A stretch of DNA of 64,000 bases from Geminicoccus roseus DSM 18922. GTDB taxonomy: Bacteria; Pseudomonadota; Alphaproteobacteria; Geminicoccales; Geminicoccaceae. A program made the position numbers and the translations under genes. Location: the NCBI RefSeq assembly GCF_000427665.1, contig NZ_KE386572.1:3844373-3908372 (forward strand), in the 5' to 3' direction. Below are positions 1-8,014 of the stretch, in pieces. The notes beneath the pieces are model-generated. The model was not told the origin of the DNA, did no database searches, and was given only the letters and a program-made list of their open reading frames with translations. Every line of letters starts with the position of its first letter. Within the stretch, counting starts at the first letter, position 1.

Positions 1-127
1 CCTCGGCCCCCCCAATCGTCTCGCCCGCCTGTGCGGGATCGGCTACATGGAGGCCGGGCACCCGAGGGTGCACGATCCATCTCCAGGCAAGCGGCCGATG
101 CCGTCCGGACAAGAGGAGCGAAGGGCC

Positions 128-1624
128 ATGAAAGAGATCGGGCATCTGATCGGCGGCAAGCGCGTTGCCGGCACCTCCGGCCGGTTCGGCAAGCTGTTCG
201 ATCCGGCCATCGGCGAGGTGACCGGCCAGGTCGCCTTTGCCGACGAGCGCGAGGTCGACCAGGTCGTCGCCAATGCCAAGGCCGCCTTCGCCAGCTGGTC
301 GACCACCCCGGTGACCCGCCGGGCGCGCGTGATGTTCCGCCTGAAGGAGCTGATCGAGCGGGACATGGAGAAGCTGGCCCACCTGGTCACGGGCGAGCAC
401 GGCAAGACCATCGAGGACGCCAAGGGGTCGATCACCCGCGGCCTGGAGGTGGTCGAGTTCGCCTGTGGCATCCCGCAGCTCCTCAAGGGCGAGATCAACG
501 TCCAGGTCGCCACCGGGGTCGACATCGCCTCGGTGCGCTACCCGCTGGGGGTCTGCGCCGGGATCACCCCGTTCAACTTCCCGGCCATGGTGCCGCTGTG
601 GATGGCGCCGATGGCGATCGCCACCGGCAACGTCTTCATCCACAAGCCCTCGGAAAAGGTGCCCTCGGCCAGCCTGCACCTGGCCGAGCTGGCCCTGGAG
701 GCCGGCCTGCCGGAGGGCGTGTGGAACGTCGTCAACGGCGACAAGGTCGTGGTCGACCGGCTGCTCTCCCACCCCGACATCGCCGCGGTCAGCTTCGTGG
801 GCTCCACCCCGATCGCCGAGTATGTGTTCAAGACCGGCACCGCCAACGGCAAGCGCGTCCAGGCGCTGGGCGGGGCCAAGAACCACATGCTCATCATGCC
901 CGACGCCGACATGGACCAGGCGGTCGATGCGCTGATGGGGGCGGGCTACGGCTCGGCCGGAGAGCGCTGCATGGCGGTGTCGGTGGCGGTGCCGGTCGGC
1001 GAGCAGACCGCTGACATGCTGATCGAGAAGCTGGCGCCCAAGGTCCGCCAGCTCGAGATCGGCCCCGGCACCCAGGCCGGCGCCGAGATGGGGCCGCTGG
1101 TGACCGGCGAGCACTTGGCCAAGGTGCGCGGCTATGTCGACCTAGGCGTCCAGGAAGGCGCGGAGCTCGTCGTCGACGGGCGCGACTTCAAGATGCAGGG
1201 CTACGAGAACGGCTTCTTCATCGGCGGCTGCCTGTTCGACCGGGTCACCACCGACATGCGGATCTACAAGGAGGAGATCTTCGGGCCGGTGCTCTCGGTG
1301 GTCCGCCAGCCGGACTTCGACAGCGCGCTGAAGATCGTCAACGACCACGAGTTCGGCAACGGCACCGCGATCTTCACCCGCGACGGCGACGCGGCGCGCA
1401 CCTTCGTCAACAACGTGCAGGTCGGGATGGTCGGGGTGAACGTGCCGATCCCCGTGCCGCTGGCCTTCCACAGCTTCGGTGGCTGGAAGCGCTCCCTGTT
1501 CGGCGACCACCACGCCTACGGGCCGGAAGGCGTGCGCTTCTACACCAAGGCCAAGGCCACCACCTCGCGCTGGCCGACCGGGATCCGGGCCGGCGCCGAG
1601 TTCGTCATGCCGACCATGCGCTGA
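128..1624 (+). CDS. mmsA: CoA-acylating methylmalonate-semialdehyde dehydrogenase
   Basis: Oxidises (methyl)malonate semialdehyde to propionyl-CoA or acetyl-CoA with NAD+ and CoA, in valine, thymine and inositol breakdown; cytosolic. The 498-residue product has the aldehyde dehydrogenase fold. The catalytic Cys is residue 281 in GSAGERCMA, the active-site Asn is N150 in TPFNFPAM, and KEEIFGPVL lies near the C-terminus. Where most aldehyde dehydrogenases have ELGGK, this protein has GGAKNH (about 248-253), as is characteristic of the CoA-dependent MmsA family. The start is ATG 128, with GAGGAG about ten bases upstream; the frame is open further upstream, but that part does not resemble the family. 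No valine-pathway partner is adjacent. Confidence 0.93.
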   Translation: MKEIGHLIGGKRVAGTSGRFGKLFDPAIGEVTGQVAFADEREVDQVVANAKAAFASWSTTPVTRRARVMFRLKELIERDMEKLAHLVTGEHGKTIEDAKGSITRGLEVVEFACGIPQLLKGEINVQVATGVDIASVRYPLGVCAGITPFNFPAMVPLWMAPMAIATGNVFIHKPSEKVPSASLHLAELALEAGLPEGVWNVVNGDKVVVDRLLSHPDIAAVSFVGSTPIAEYVFKTGTANGKRVQALGGAKNHMLIMPDADMDQAVDALMGAGYGSAGERCMAVSVAVPVGEQTADMLIEKLAPKVRQLEIGPGTQAGAEMGPLVTGEHLAKVRGYVDLGVQEGAELVVDGRDFKMQGYENGFFIGGCLFDRVTTDMRIYKEEIFGPVLSVVRQPDFDSALKIVNDHEFGNGTAIFTRDGDAARTFVNNVQVGMVGVNVPIPVPLAFHSFGGWKRSLFGDHHAYGPEGVRFYTKAKATTSRWPTGIRAGAEFVMPTMR

Positions 1625-1635
1625 GAGGGGCGTCT

Positions 1636-1663
1636 GGCGCGGGCGGGCTCTCCCGCCCGCGCC
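1636..1663 (+). terminator. GC-rich hairpin after mmsA
   Basis: A perfect 12-bp stem (1636-1647 with 1652-1663) closes a CTCT loop 12 bases after the mmsA stop. No T-tract follows, so it is a terminator-like or mRNA-stabilising hairpin and not a textbook intrinsic terminator. Confidence 0.5.
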
Positions 1664-1720
1664 GGCACCGCCCAGGGGCCTTGTGGAACAACGGGCTGCG
1701 GGCCGCAGCATCTCTCCGGC

Positions 1721-1740
1721 CAGGGGCGGATCCGCCCCTG
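1721..1740. repeat. 20-bp perfect palindrome upstream of galU
   Basis: CAGGGGCGGA is followed directly by its exact reverse complement, with no spacer. It lies about 60 bases upstream of a possible galU promoter, in the 292-base gap between mmsA and galU. It could be a dimeric-regulator operator or a hairpin; nothing else in the sequence decides which. Confidence 0.5.
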
Positions 1741-1802
1741 CATCGGCGCATGGCCCACATGCGCCGCTCGCCCAGGCCTCCCCAGCCGCGACGCCGGCGT
1801 TA

Positions 1803-1831
1803 TTGAAGATGCAACTGTCACGACGCTATGA
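1803..1831 (+). promoter_or_regulatory. possible galU promoter
   Basis: TTGAAG (1803-1808) and CTATGA (1826-1831), separated by 17 bases, match the spacing of a housekeeping sigma promoter. They lie about 85 bases before the galU start. This rests on sequence resemblance only. Confidence 0.35.
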
Positions 1832-1916
1832 GCGTTACGCGCGTACCCGCCGGTGCAAAAGCACCCTCGGGAGGATGAACCATCAGGCGCCCGTTCCCAT
1901 GGGCGAGCGAGGATCA

Positions 1917-2783
1917 ATGGCACGTATCCGTACCGCGGTATTTCCGGTGGCGGGGCAGGGCACCCGCATGCTGCCCGCCACCAAGGTCCTGCCGAAGGAA
2001 ATGCTCCCGGTCGTCGACAAGCCGGTGATCCAGTATGCCTTCGAGGAGGCGGCCGCTGCCGGGATCGAGCGCTTCGTGTTCGTGACGGGGCGCGGCAAGG
2101 TGCTGATCGAGGACCATTTCGACCGCGCCTACGAGCTGTTCGACACGCTGCAGCGCAAGAACAAGGCCGAGCAGCTGGAAGAGCTGGAGAAGGCGGTCCC
2201 CACCGCCGGCGAGGTCATCTACACCCGCCAGCAGGAGCCCAAGGGGCTGGGCCACGCGGTCTGGTGCGCCCGCCACATCGTCGGCGACGAGGCGTTCGCC
2301 GTGCTGCTGGTCGACGAATTGCTGCTGTCCGACCCGGCCCCGCTGGTCGACCTCTGCCGCCTGCACGAGAAGACCGGCGGCAGCGTGATCTCGGTGGTCG
2401 AGGTCCCGGCCGAGCACACCAGCCGCTACGGCATCATCGCCACCGGCAAGGAAGACGGCGAGCTGATCGAGGTCACCGGGATGGTCGAGAAGCCCAAGCC
2501 CGAGGACGCGCCGTCGAGGCTCTCGATCATCGGCCGCTACGTGCTGGTGCCGGAGGTGTTCGAGCATCTGGCAAGGGGCGAGCGCGGGGCCGGCAACGAG
2601 ATCCAGCTGACCGACGCCATGCAGAAGCTGATCGGCCATTCGCCGTTCCACGCTGCGGTATATCGCGGCGGCCGCTATGACTGTGGCGACAAACTGGGCT
2701 ACGTCGAGGCGGTGGTCGCTGCTGCACTGCAGCGTCCCGAACTGGCCGACGGCGTCCGCGCCATCCTGTCCCGCTATCGCTGA
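1917..2783 (+). CDS. galU: UTP-glucose-1-phosphate uridylyltransferase
   Basis: Makes UDP-glucose from UTP and glucose-1-phosphate. The 288-residue product has the usual GalU length. It starts with the nucleotidyltransferase signature VFPVAGQGTRMLPATK, then KEMLPVVDKPVIQY, and carries the VEKP motif and GNEIQLTDAM later. Start ATG 1917 gives MARIRTAVFPVAG, as in the family; another ATG lies six codons upstream at 1899. Next come UDP-glucose dehydrogenase and a phosphohexomutase, so the three genes form a UDP-glucose/UDP-glucuronate module for polysaccharide or envelope precursors. The motif around residues 125-130 reads LLVDELL where many GalU proteins have LLPDD/LLADD, a mild variation with the key Asp kept. 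Confidence 0.92.
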   Translation: MARIRTAVFPVAGQGTRMLPATKVLPKEMLPVVDKPVIQYAFEEAAAAGIERFVFVTGRGKVLIEDHFDRAYELFDTLQRKNKAEQLEELEKAVPTAGEVIYTRQQEPKGLGHAVWCARHIVGDEAFAVLLVDELLLSDPAPLVDLCRLHEKTGGSVISVVEVPAEHTSRYGIIATGKEDGELIEVTGMVEKPKPEDAPSRLSIIGRYVLVPEVFEHLARGERGAGNEIQLTDAMQKLIGHSPFHAAVYRGGRYDCGDKLGYVEAVVAAALQRPELADGVRAILSRYR

Positions 2784-2829
2784 CCGCCGGCCGGTCGACC
2801 TGCATTCTTGACCCTATCTGGAGACGTGC

Positions 2830-4149
2830 ATGCGCATCGCGATGATCGGCGTGGGCTATGTCGGCCTCGTGTCTGGTGCTTGCTTCGCCGAGTTCGGCCA
2901 CGATGTGACCTGCATCGACGTGGACCCCAAGAAGATCGCCATGCTCGAGGCAGGCGGCATCCCGATCTATGAGCCGGGCCTCGACGCCATGGTCGAGAAG
3001 AACGTCAAGGCGGGCCGCCTGACCTTCACGACCTCGCTGGAAGAGGGCGTGCTCGACAAGGAGGCGATCTTCATCGCCGTGGGCACCCCCACCCGGCGCG
3101 GCGACGGCCATGCCGACCTGACCTATGTGTTCGCCGCCGGCGAGGCGATCGCCAAGGCGCTCAAGGAGCCCACCGTCGTCGTCACCAAGTCGACCGTCCC
3201 GGTCGGCACCGGCCGCAAGCTCAAGGAGCTGTTCCAGCGGGTCCGCCCGGACCTGCAGATCGACATCGCCTCCAATCCCGAGTTCCTGCGCGAGGGCTCG
3301 GCGATCGAGGACTTCATGCGTCCGGACCGGGTGGTCTGCGGCGTGGAGAGCGCCGCCGCGCGCGAGGCGATGGTCGGCTGCTACCGGCCGCTGAACACGA
3401 TCGAGGTGCCGATCCTGTTCACCAGCCTCGAGACCTCGGAGCTGATCAAGTACGCCACCAACAGCTTCCTGGCGACCAAGATCACCTTCATCAACGAGAT
3501 GGCGGACCTGTGCGAGCGGGTCGGCGCCGACGTGAACGAGGTGGCGCGCGGCATGGGGCTGGACGGCCGGATCGGCCGCAAGTTCCTGCATGCCGGCCCG
3601 GGCTATGGCGGCTCCTGCTTTCCCAAGGACACGCTGGCGCTGGTGCGCACCGCCGAGCAGAACGGCGTCGACCTGCGGATCGTCGAGAACACCATCACCG
3701 TCAACGAGATGCGCAAGCGCAAGATGGTGCGCAAGATCGTCGACGCGATGGGCGGCACCGTCGCCGGCAAGACCATCGCGGTGCTGGGGGTGACCTTCAA
3801 GCCCAACACCGACGACATGCGCGACGCGCCCTCCCTGGTCGTGCTGCCGTCGCTGAAAGGCGAGGGGGCGGTGATCCGCGCCTACGACCCCGAGGGCAAG
3901 AAGGAGGCCGAGAAGCTGCTGCCCGAGGTGACCTGGGCGCAGGACCCTTACGACGCGGTCGAGGGGGCGGATGCGATCGTGGTGCTGACCGAGTGGAACG
4001 AGTTCCGCGGCCTCGACCTGGACCGGGTCCGCGAACTGGTCGCGCACCCGCGGATCATCGACCTGCGCAACATCTTCAACCCGGCCGAGGTCGCCCAGCG
4101 CGGCTTCTCCTACACCAGCATCGGCCGGCCCCAGGTCGGTCCCGCCTGA
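2830..4149 (+). CDS. UDP-glucose 6-dehydrogenase
   Basis: Oxidises UDP-glucose to UDP-glucuronate in two NAD+-dependent steps. The 439-residue product starts with the Rossmann motif MIGVGYVGLVSG. The catalytic Cys is residue 263 in GPGYGGSCFPKDT, and the NAD-contacting TPTRRGDG and substrate-binding SNPEFLREGSA stretches are present. The C-terminal UDP-binding domain contains GVTFKPNTDDMRDAPS. It is 46 bases after galU, whose product it uses. Usual names are ugd, udg or tuaD; the sequence does not tell me which polymer is served. Confidence 0.93.
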   Translation: MRIAMIGVGYVGLVSGACFAEFGHDVTCIDVDPKKIAMLEAGGIPIYEPGLDAMVEKNVKAGRLTFTTSLEEGVLDKEAIFIAVGTPTRRGDGHADLTYVFAAGEAIAKALKEPTVVVTKSTVPVGTGRKLKELFQRVRPDLQIDIASNPEFLREGSAIEDFMRPDRVVCGVESAAAREAMVGCYRPLNTIEVPILFTSLETSELIKYATNSFLATKITFINEMADLCERVGADVNEVARGMGLDGRIGRKFLHAGPGYGGSCFPKDTLALVRTAEQNGVDLRIVENTITVNEMRKRKMVRKIVDAMGGTVAGKTIAVLGVTFKPNTDDMRDAPSLVVLPSLKGEGAVIRAYDPEGKKEAEKLLPEVTWAQDPYDAVEGADAIVVLTEWNEFRGLDLDRVRELVAHPRIIDLRNIFNPAEVAQRGFSYTSIGRPQVGPA

Positions 4150-4180
4150 GCCCACGCCTCAAGAAAATCAGGAGCCTGTC

Positions 4181-5563
4181 ATGGCCGGACACAAGCTGCA
4201 TCCGTCGATCCTGCGCGAGTACGACATTCGCGGGATCGTTGGGGAAACCCTGTTCCCGCAGGATGCCGAGGCGATCGGCCGTGCCTTCGGCACGGTGGTG
4301 CGCCGCAAGGGCGGCCAGAAGGTCGCCGTCGGTTATGACGGGCGCCTGAGCTCGCCCGACATGGTCGCCGCGGTGATCCGCGGCATCACCGCGTCGGGCG
4401 TCGATGTCGCGGCGGTGGGGCTGGGCCCCACCCCGATGCTGTATTTCGCGGTCCATCATCTTGGCACCGATGGCGGCCTGCAGATCACCGGATCGCACAA
4501 TCCGCCGACCCATAACGGGTTCAAGATGATGCTGGGCAAGCATTCCTTCTTCGGCGAGGGCATCCGCGAGCTCGGCCGCCTGATCGATGCGGGCGACTAC
4601 GAGAGCGGCAAGGGCAGGATCGAGGAGGTCTCGATCTTCGACGACTATGTCGCGCGGCTCGCCAAGGACTATCAGGGCGACCGCCCGATCCATGCCGTCT
4701 GGGATGCCGGCAACGGCGCCGCCGGACCGGCCATGACCGCGCTGGTGGCGCGGCTGCCCGGCAAGCACGAATGCCTGTTCGCCGAGGTCGATGGCCGCTT
4801 CCCCAACCATCATCCCGACCCGACCGTGCCGGAGAACCTGGTCGACCTGATCGAGCGGGTGAATTCCTCCGGCGCCGAGATCGGCATCGGCTTCGATGGC
4901 GACGGCGACCGGATCGGCGTGGTCGATTCCACCGGCCGGATCGTCTGGGGCGACCAGATCCTGCAGATCCTGGCCGCCGACATCCTGCCCGAGATGCCCG
5001 GCGCCGCCGTGATCGCCGACATCAAGTCGTCCAAGGGCCTGTTCGACGAGATCACCCGGCTGGGTGGCCGGCCGATCATGTGGAAGACCGGCCATTCGCT
5101 GATCAAGGACAAGATGCTGGAGGAGGATGCCCCGCTGTCCGGCGAGATGAGCGGGCATATCTTCTACAAGCACAAGTTTTACGGCCATGACGACGCCCTC
5201 TACGTCGCCGTGCGCCTGCTCGACATCCTCTCGCGCAGCGGGCGGACCTTGAAGGACTGGCGGGACGCCATGCCGTCGGTGATCGCCACGCCCGAGATCC
5301 GCTTCGACTGCGAGGACGAGATCAAGTTCGGGGCGATCCAGCACGTCAAGCAGACGCTGGCCAGCAAGGGCGCCAAGGTGAACGACATCGACGGCGTGCG
5401 GGTGGACACCCCGGACGGCTGGTGGCTGCTGCGCGCCTCCAACACCCAGGCAGTGCTGGTGGCGCGCGCCGAGGCGACCTCGGAGGAGGGACTGCTGCGC
5501 CTGAAGGACGCGATCCGCGGGGCGCTGCAGGGCTCCGGCGTGGACGCTCCCGCCGACTTCTGA
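4181..5563 (+). CDS. phosphomannomutase/phosphoglucomutase
   Basis: An alpha-D-phosphohexomutase interconverting hexose-6- and hexose-1-phosphates. The 460-residue product matches AlgC/ManB-type enzymes. The phosphoserine is S105 in ITGSHNPPTHNG, the Mg2+-binding loop is DGDGD at 239-243, and the C-terminal phosphate-binding loop is RASNTQAVLVARAEA. It lies 31 bases after UDP-glucose dehydrogenase. The context suits glucose-1-phosphate supply for GalU, but specificity between mannose and glucose cannot be read from the sequence. Confidence 0.88.
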   Translation: MAGHKLHPSILREYDIRGIVGETLFPQDAEAIGRAFGTVVRRKGGQKVAVGYDGRLSSPDMVAAVIRGITASGVDVAAVGLGPTPMLYFAVHHLGTDGGLQITGSHNPPTHNGFKMMLGKHSFFGEGIRELGRLIDAGDYESGKGRIEEVSIFDDYVARLAKDYQGDRPIHAVWDAGNGAAGPAMTALVARLPGKHECLFAEVDGRFPNHHPDPTVPENLVDLIERVNSSGAEIGIGFDGDGDRIGVVDSTGRIVWGDQILQILAADILPEMPGAAVIADIKSSKGLFDEITRLGGRPIMWKTGHSLIKDKMLEEDAPLSGEMSGHIFYKHKFYGHDDALYVAVRLLDILSRSGRTLKDWRDAMPSVIATPEIRFDCEDEIKFGAIQHVKQTLASKGAKVNDIDGVRVDTPDGWWLLRASNTQAVLVARAEATSEEGLLRLKDAIRGALQGSGVDAPADF

Positions 5564-5593
5564 GCCTTATTCAGGAAAATGCGGCCGGGCGGG

Positions 5594-6013
5594 TCAGGGC
5601 AAAGGCTGGACCGCTCCGGCATCCCGGCCGCGATGGAAGGCGATCGACATCCGGAAGCTCTGGGCGATCCGCTCGGCATGGCCGGCCACGGCCGCCGCCG
5701 CCGGTGGATCGAATACCTGGGTGGCGGTGCGGCGGAACAGTTCCAGCCAGCGGGCAAAATGCGCATCCGCCAGCTCCGCCATCCGCAGATGCGGCGACAG
5801 GGGCCGTCCGTCATAGCGGTCGGTGCGCAGGAGGACCGACGACCAGAACGCGCACATCTTGTCCAGGTGGGCGGGCCAGCGCTCCGCCTGGATCTCGCGC
5901 AGGAACAGCGGGCCGATCAGGTCGTCGTCGCGCACGGCTGCGTAGAAGCCGTGGACGAGGCGGCGGATGCGCTCCTCGTCGATGCCAGGGCGGGGAATCG
6001 AACCGATCGGCAT
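5594..6013 (-). CDS. group III truncated hemoglobin
   Basis: A small 2-on-2 globin of the group III (Ctb-like) type, probably handling O2, NO or other reactive nitrogen species in the cytosol. From ATG 6013 the product has 139 residues, the usual length. It contains the family patterns LVHGFYAAVRDD, IGPLFLREI, FWSSVLLRT and the proximal-helix region MAELADAHFARWLELF, which holds the probable heme-ligating His. A start five codons further upstream (6028) is also possible; AGAGAGG precedes 6013 closely. It converges with the phosphohexomutase gene and diverges from rpmI. Confidence 0.85.
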   Translation of the reverse strand: MPIGSIPRPGIDEERIRRLVHGFYAAVRDDDLIGPLFLREIQAERWPAHLDKMCAFWSSVLLRTDRYDGRPLSPHLRMAELADAHFARWLELFRRTATQVFDPPAAAAVAGHAERIAQSFRMSIAFHRGRDAGAVQPLP

Positions 6014-6136
6014 GGCCTCTCTTTGCATGTCGCTGATGCACCCGGCCGCTCTTGTGCATCTGGCCTCGCTCCCGGACAATGGCCGGGTCATGATGATGCG
6101 GCGATCGGCGCATGACGCGAACCTCGCCAAGAGCGG

Positions 6137-6164
6137 TTGCGTCGCGCCTCCAGTTCGGCTATCA
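6137..6164 (+). promoter_or_regulatory. possible promoter of rpmI-rplT
   Basis: TTGCGT (6137-6142) and CTATCA (6159-6164) are separated by 16 bases, about 60 bases before the rpmI start and just ahead of the leader hairpin. Resemblance only. Confidence 0.3.
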
Positions 6165-6170
6165 CCCGCC

Positions 6171-6210
6171 GCCACGGACGGTGGCGTTTTCGCCGCCGTG
6201 GCTTTTGTTG
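6171..6210 (+). promoter_or_regulatory. leader hairpin with U-tail before rpmI (possible attenuator)
   Basis: Bases 6178-6186 pair with 6191-6199 around a TTTT loop (nine pairs, one G-U). A competing seven-pair outer stem joins 6171-6177 to 6196-6202. TTTTGTTG follows directly. A terminator-like hairpin 16-20 bases before the start of a ribosomal-protein operon fits attenuation or L20-type autoregulation. The pairing is visible; the regulation is inferred. Confidence 0.5.
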
Positions 6211-6225
6211 TGCCCGGAGCAGTTC

Positions 6226-6423
6226 ATGCCGAAGATGAAGACCAAGCGGAGTGCCGCGAAGCGCTTTAGCTTCACCGCCTCTGGCAAGGTCAAGCATGGT
6301 GGTGCGAATCATCGCCACTGCCTGACCGCAAAGGCCAAGACCGCCAAGGTGCGCGCCCGTGCCACCGGCTACCTCGAGCCTGGCGACGCGCATCTCGTCA
6401 AGCTGATGATGCCGTACGCCTGA
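6226..6423 (+). CDS. rpmI: 50S ribosomal protein L35
   Basis: Large-subunit ribosomal protein. The 65-residue product is basic throughout and begins [14 protein letters not shown], the hallmark L35 N-terminus, with [12 protein letters not shown] in the middle. ATG 6226 follows GGAGC. rplT follows after 31 bases, as in most bacteria, and pheS-pheT come next. infC, which often precedes rpmI, is not present here. Confidence 0.96.
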   Translation: MPKMKTKRSAAKRFSFTASGKVKHGGANHRHCLTAKAKTAKVRARATGYLEPGDAHLVKLMMPYA

Positions 6424-6454
6424 TCCACTTTATTTCGTTGCGGAGTCGCTGAAC

Positions 6455-6814
6455 ATGGCGCGCGTCAAGCGGGGGGTCACCTCCCACGCCAGGACCAAGA
6501 AGGTCCTGGACCAGGTCAAGGGCCATCGCGGCCGGCGGTCCACCTGCATTCGTACCGCCATGCAGTCGATGGAGAAGGCGCTCCAGTACGCGTACCGCGA
6601 CCGCCGGAACAAGAAGCGCGACTTCCGCGCTCTGTGGATCCAGCGGATCAACGCCGCGGCGCGTCAGGAAGGCCTGACCTACGGCAACCTGATCCATGGC
6701 CTGTCGCTGGCCGGCGTCGAGCTCGACCGCAAGGTTCTCTCCGACATCGCCGTGCACGATGCGGCCGCGTTTGCCGGCATCGTCGCTCAGGCGAAGGGTG
6801 CCCTCGCCGCCTGA
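6455..6814 (+). CDS. rplT: 50S ribosomal protein L20
   Basis: Early-assembly large-subunit protein binding 23S rRNA; in other bacteria it also represses its own operon through the mRNA leader. The 119-residue product starts [18 protein letters not shown], with the basic [21 protein letters not shown] stretch typical of L20. It forms a unit with rpmI. A GC-rich hairpin (6821-6841) and a U-tailed hairpin (6879-6899) follow it. Confidence 0.96.
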   Translation: MARVKRGVTSHARTKKVLDQVKGHRGRRSTCIRTAMQSMEKALQYAYRDRRNKKRDFRALWIQRINAAARQEGLTYGNLIHGLSLAGVELDRKVLSDIAVHDAAAFAGIVAQAKGALAA

Positions 6815-6820
6815 TGGCAG

Positions 6821-6841
6821 GGCGGCCCCTGGCGGGCCGCC
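6821..6841 (+). other. GC-rich hairpin after rplT
   Basis: Bases 6821-6828 pair perfectly with 6834-6841 around a five-base loop, starting six bases after the rplT stop. There is no T-tract. It may stabilise the 3' end or add to the terminator just downstream. Confidence 0.45.
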
Positions 6842-6878
6842 TCGTCTGGCCGATGCACGCTTCATCGAGCGACCGAAG

Positions 6879-6899
6879 AGGGGCCATTGGCCCCTTTTT
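6879..6899 (+). terminator. intrinsic terminator/attenuator between rplT and pheS
   Basis: A seven-pair stem (6879-6885 with 6889-6895), an ATT loop and a run of T form a canonical intrinsic terminator 35 bases before pheS. It probably ends or attenuates rpmI-rplT transcription before pheS-pheT. I see no Phe-rich leader peptide before it. Confidence 0.65.
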
Positions 6900-6934
6900 G
6901 CATTTCTTCCCGGATCAACGCCCCGGAACCGAAC

Positions 6935-8014
6935 ATGACCCTCGACGTCGAGAGCCTGCGCGATCAAGCCCTGGCCGCGATCGGCACCGCCGCCGACCTG
7001 CGTGCCCTGGACGAGGTCCGCGTCACCTATCTGGGCAAGAAGGGCGCCGTCACCAGCCTGCTCAAGCAGCTGGGTTCGATGGACGCCGACAGCCGCAGGG
7101 AGGCGGGCCGCCAGATCAACGAGCTGAAGGACCGGCTGGACGCGGAGATCGCCGGGCGCAAGGCCGGTCTCCAGGCCGCCGCTCTCGACGCCCGCCTGCA
7201 GGCCGAGCGGGTCGACGTGACCCTGCCGGTCCGCGAGGAGCAGCAGGGCCGCCTGCACCCGGTCAGCCAGGTCACCGACGAGATCGTCGCGATCTTCGCC
7301 GACATGGGCTTCTCGGTCGCCGAGGGGCCCGACGTCGAGGACGACTTCCACAATTTCGAGGCGCTCAATCTGCCGAAGGAGCATCCCGCCCGGCAGATGC
7401 ACGACACGTTCTACCTCGAGGCCGAGCAGAACGGCGCGCCTCTCCTCCTGCGCACCCACACCAGCCCGGTGCAGATCCGCACCATGCTGGCGGGCAAGCC
7501 GCCGTTCCGGATCATCGCGCCCGGCCGCACCTACCGGGTCGACAGCGACATGACCCACACGCCGATGTTCCATCAGGTCGAAGGCCTGCTGATCGACCGG
7601 CGCACCCATATGGGCCATCTCAAGGGCTGCCTGATCGACTTCGTGCGCACCTATTTCGAGAGCGACCGGATCCCGGTGCGGTTCCGCCCGTCCTATTTCC
7701 CGTTCACCGAGCCGTCCGCCGAGATGGACATCGGCTGCAAGCGCGGCCAGGGCGAACTGGTCGTGGGCGAGGGCAGCGACTGGCTGGAGATCCTGGGCTG
7801 CGGCATGGTCCATCCCAAGGTCCTGCGCGCGGTGAACCTCGATCCCGACGAGTGGCAGGGCTTCGCGTTCGGCATGGGCATCGACCGGATCGCCATGCTC
7901 AAATACGGCATCCCCGACCTCCGTACCTTCTTCGAGGCCGATCTCCGCTGGCTGAAGCATTACGGCTTCCTGCCGCTCGATGTCCCCTCGCTCAGCGCCG
8001 GTCTGTCCCGATGA
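6935..8014 (+). CDS. pheS: phenylalanyl-tRNA synthetase alpha subunit
   Basis: Catalytic subunit of the alpha2-beta2 enzyme that charges tRNA-Phe. The 359-residue product has an N-terminal coiled-coil (about 1-90), class II motif 2 around [10 protein letters not shown] and [23 protein letters not shown], and motif 3 [21 protein letters not shown] 6935 gives the usual start [13 protein letters not shown]. Its stop overlaps the pheT start (ATGA), so the subunits are translationally coupled. Confidence 0.95.
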   Translation: MTLDVESLRDQALAAIGTAADLRALDEVRVTYLGKKGAVTSLLKQLGSMDADSRREAGRQINELKDRLDAEIAGRKAGLQAAALDARLQAERVDVTLPVREEQQGRLHPVSQVTDEIVAIFADMGFSVAEGPDVEDDFHNFEALNLPKEHPARQMHDTFYLEAEQNGAPLLLRTHTSPVQIRTMLAGKPPFRIIAPGRTYRVDSDMTHTPMFHQVEGLLIDRRTHMGHLKGCLIDFVRTYFESDRIPVRFRPSYFPFTEPSAEMDIGCKRGQGELVVGEGSDWLEILGCGMVHPKVLRAVNLDPDEWQGFAFGMGIDRIAMLKYGIPDLRTFFEADLRWLKHYGFLPLDVPSLSAGLSR

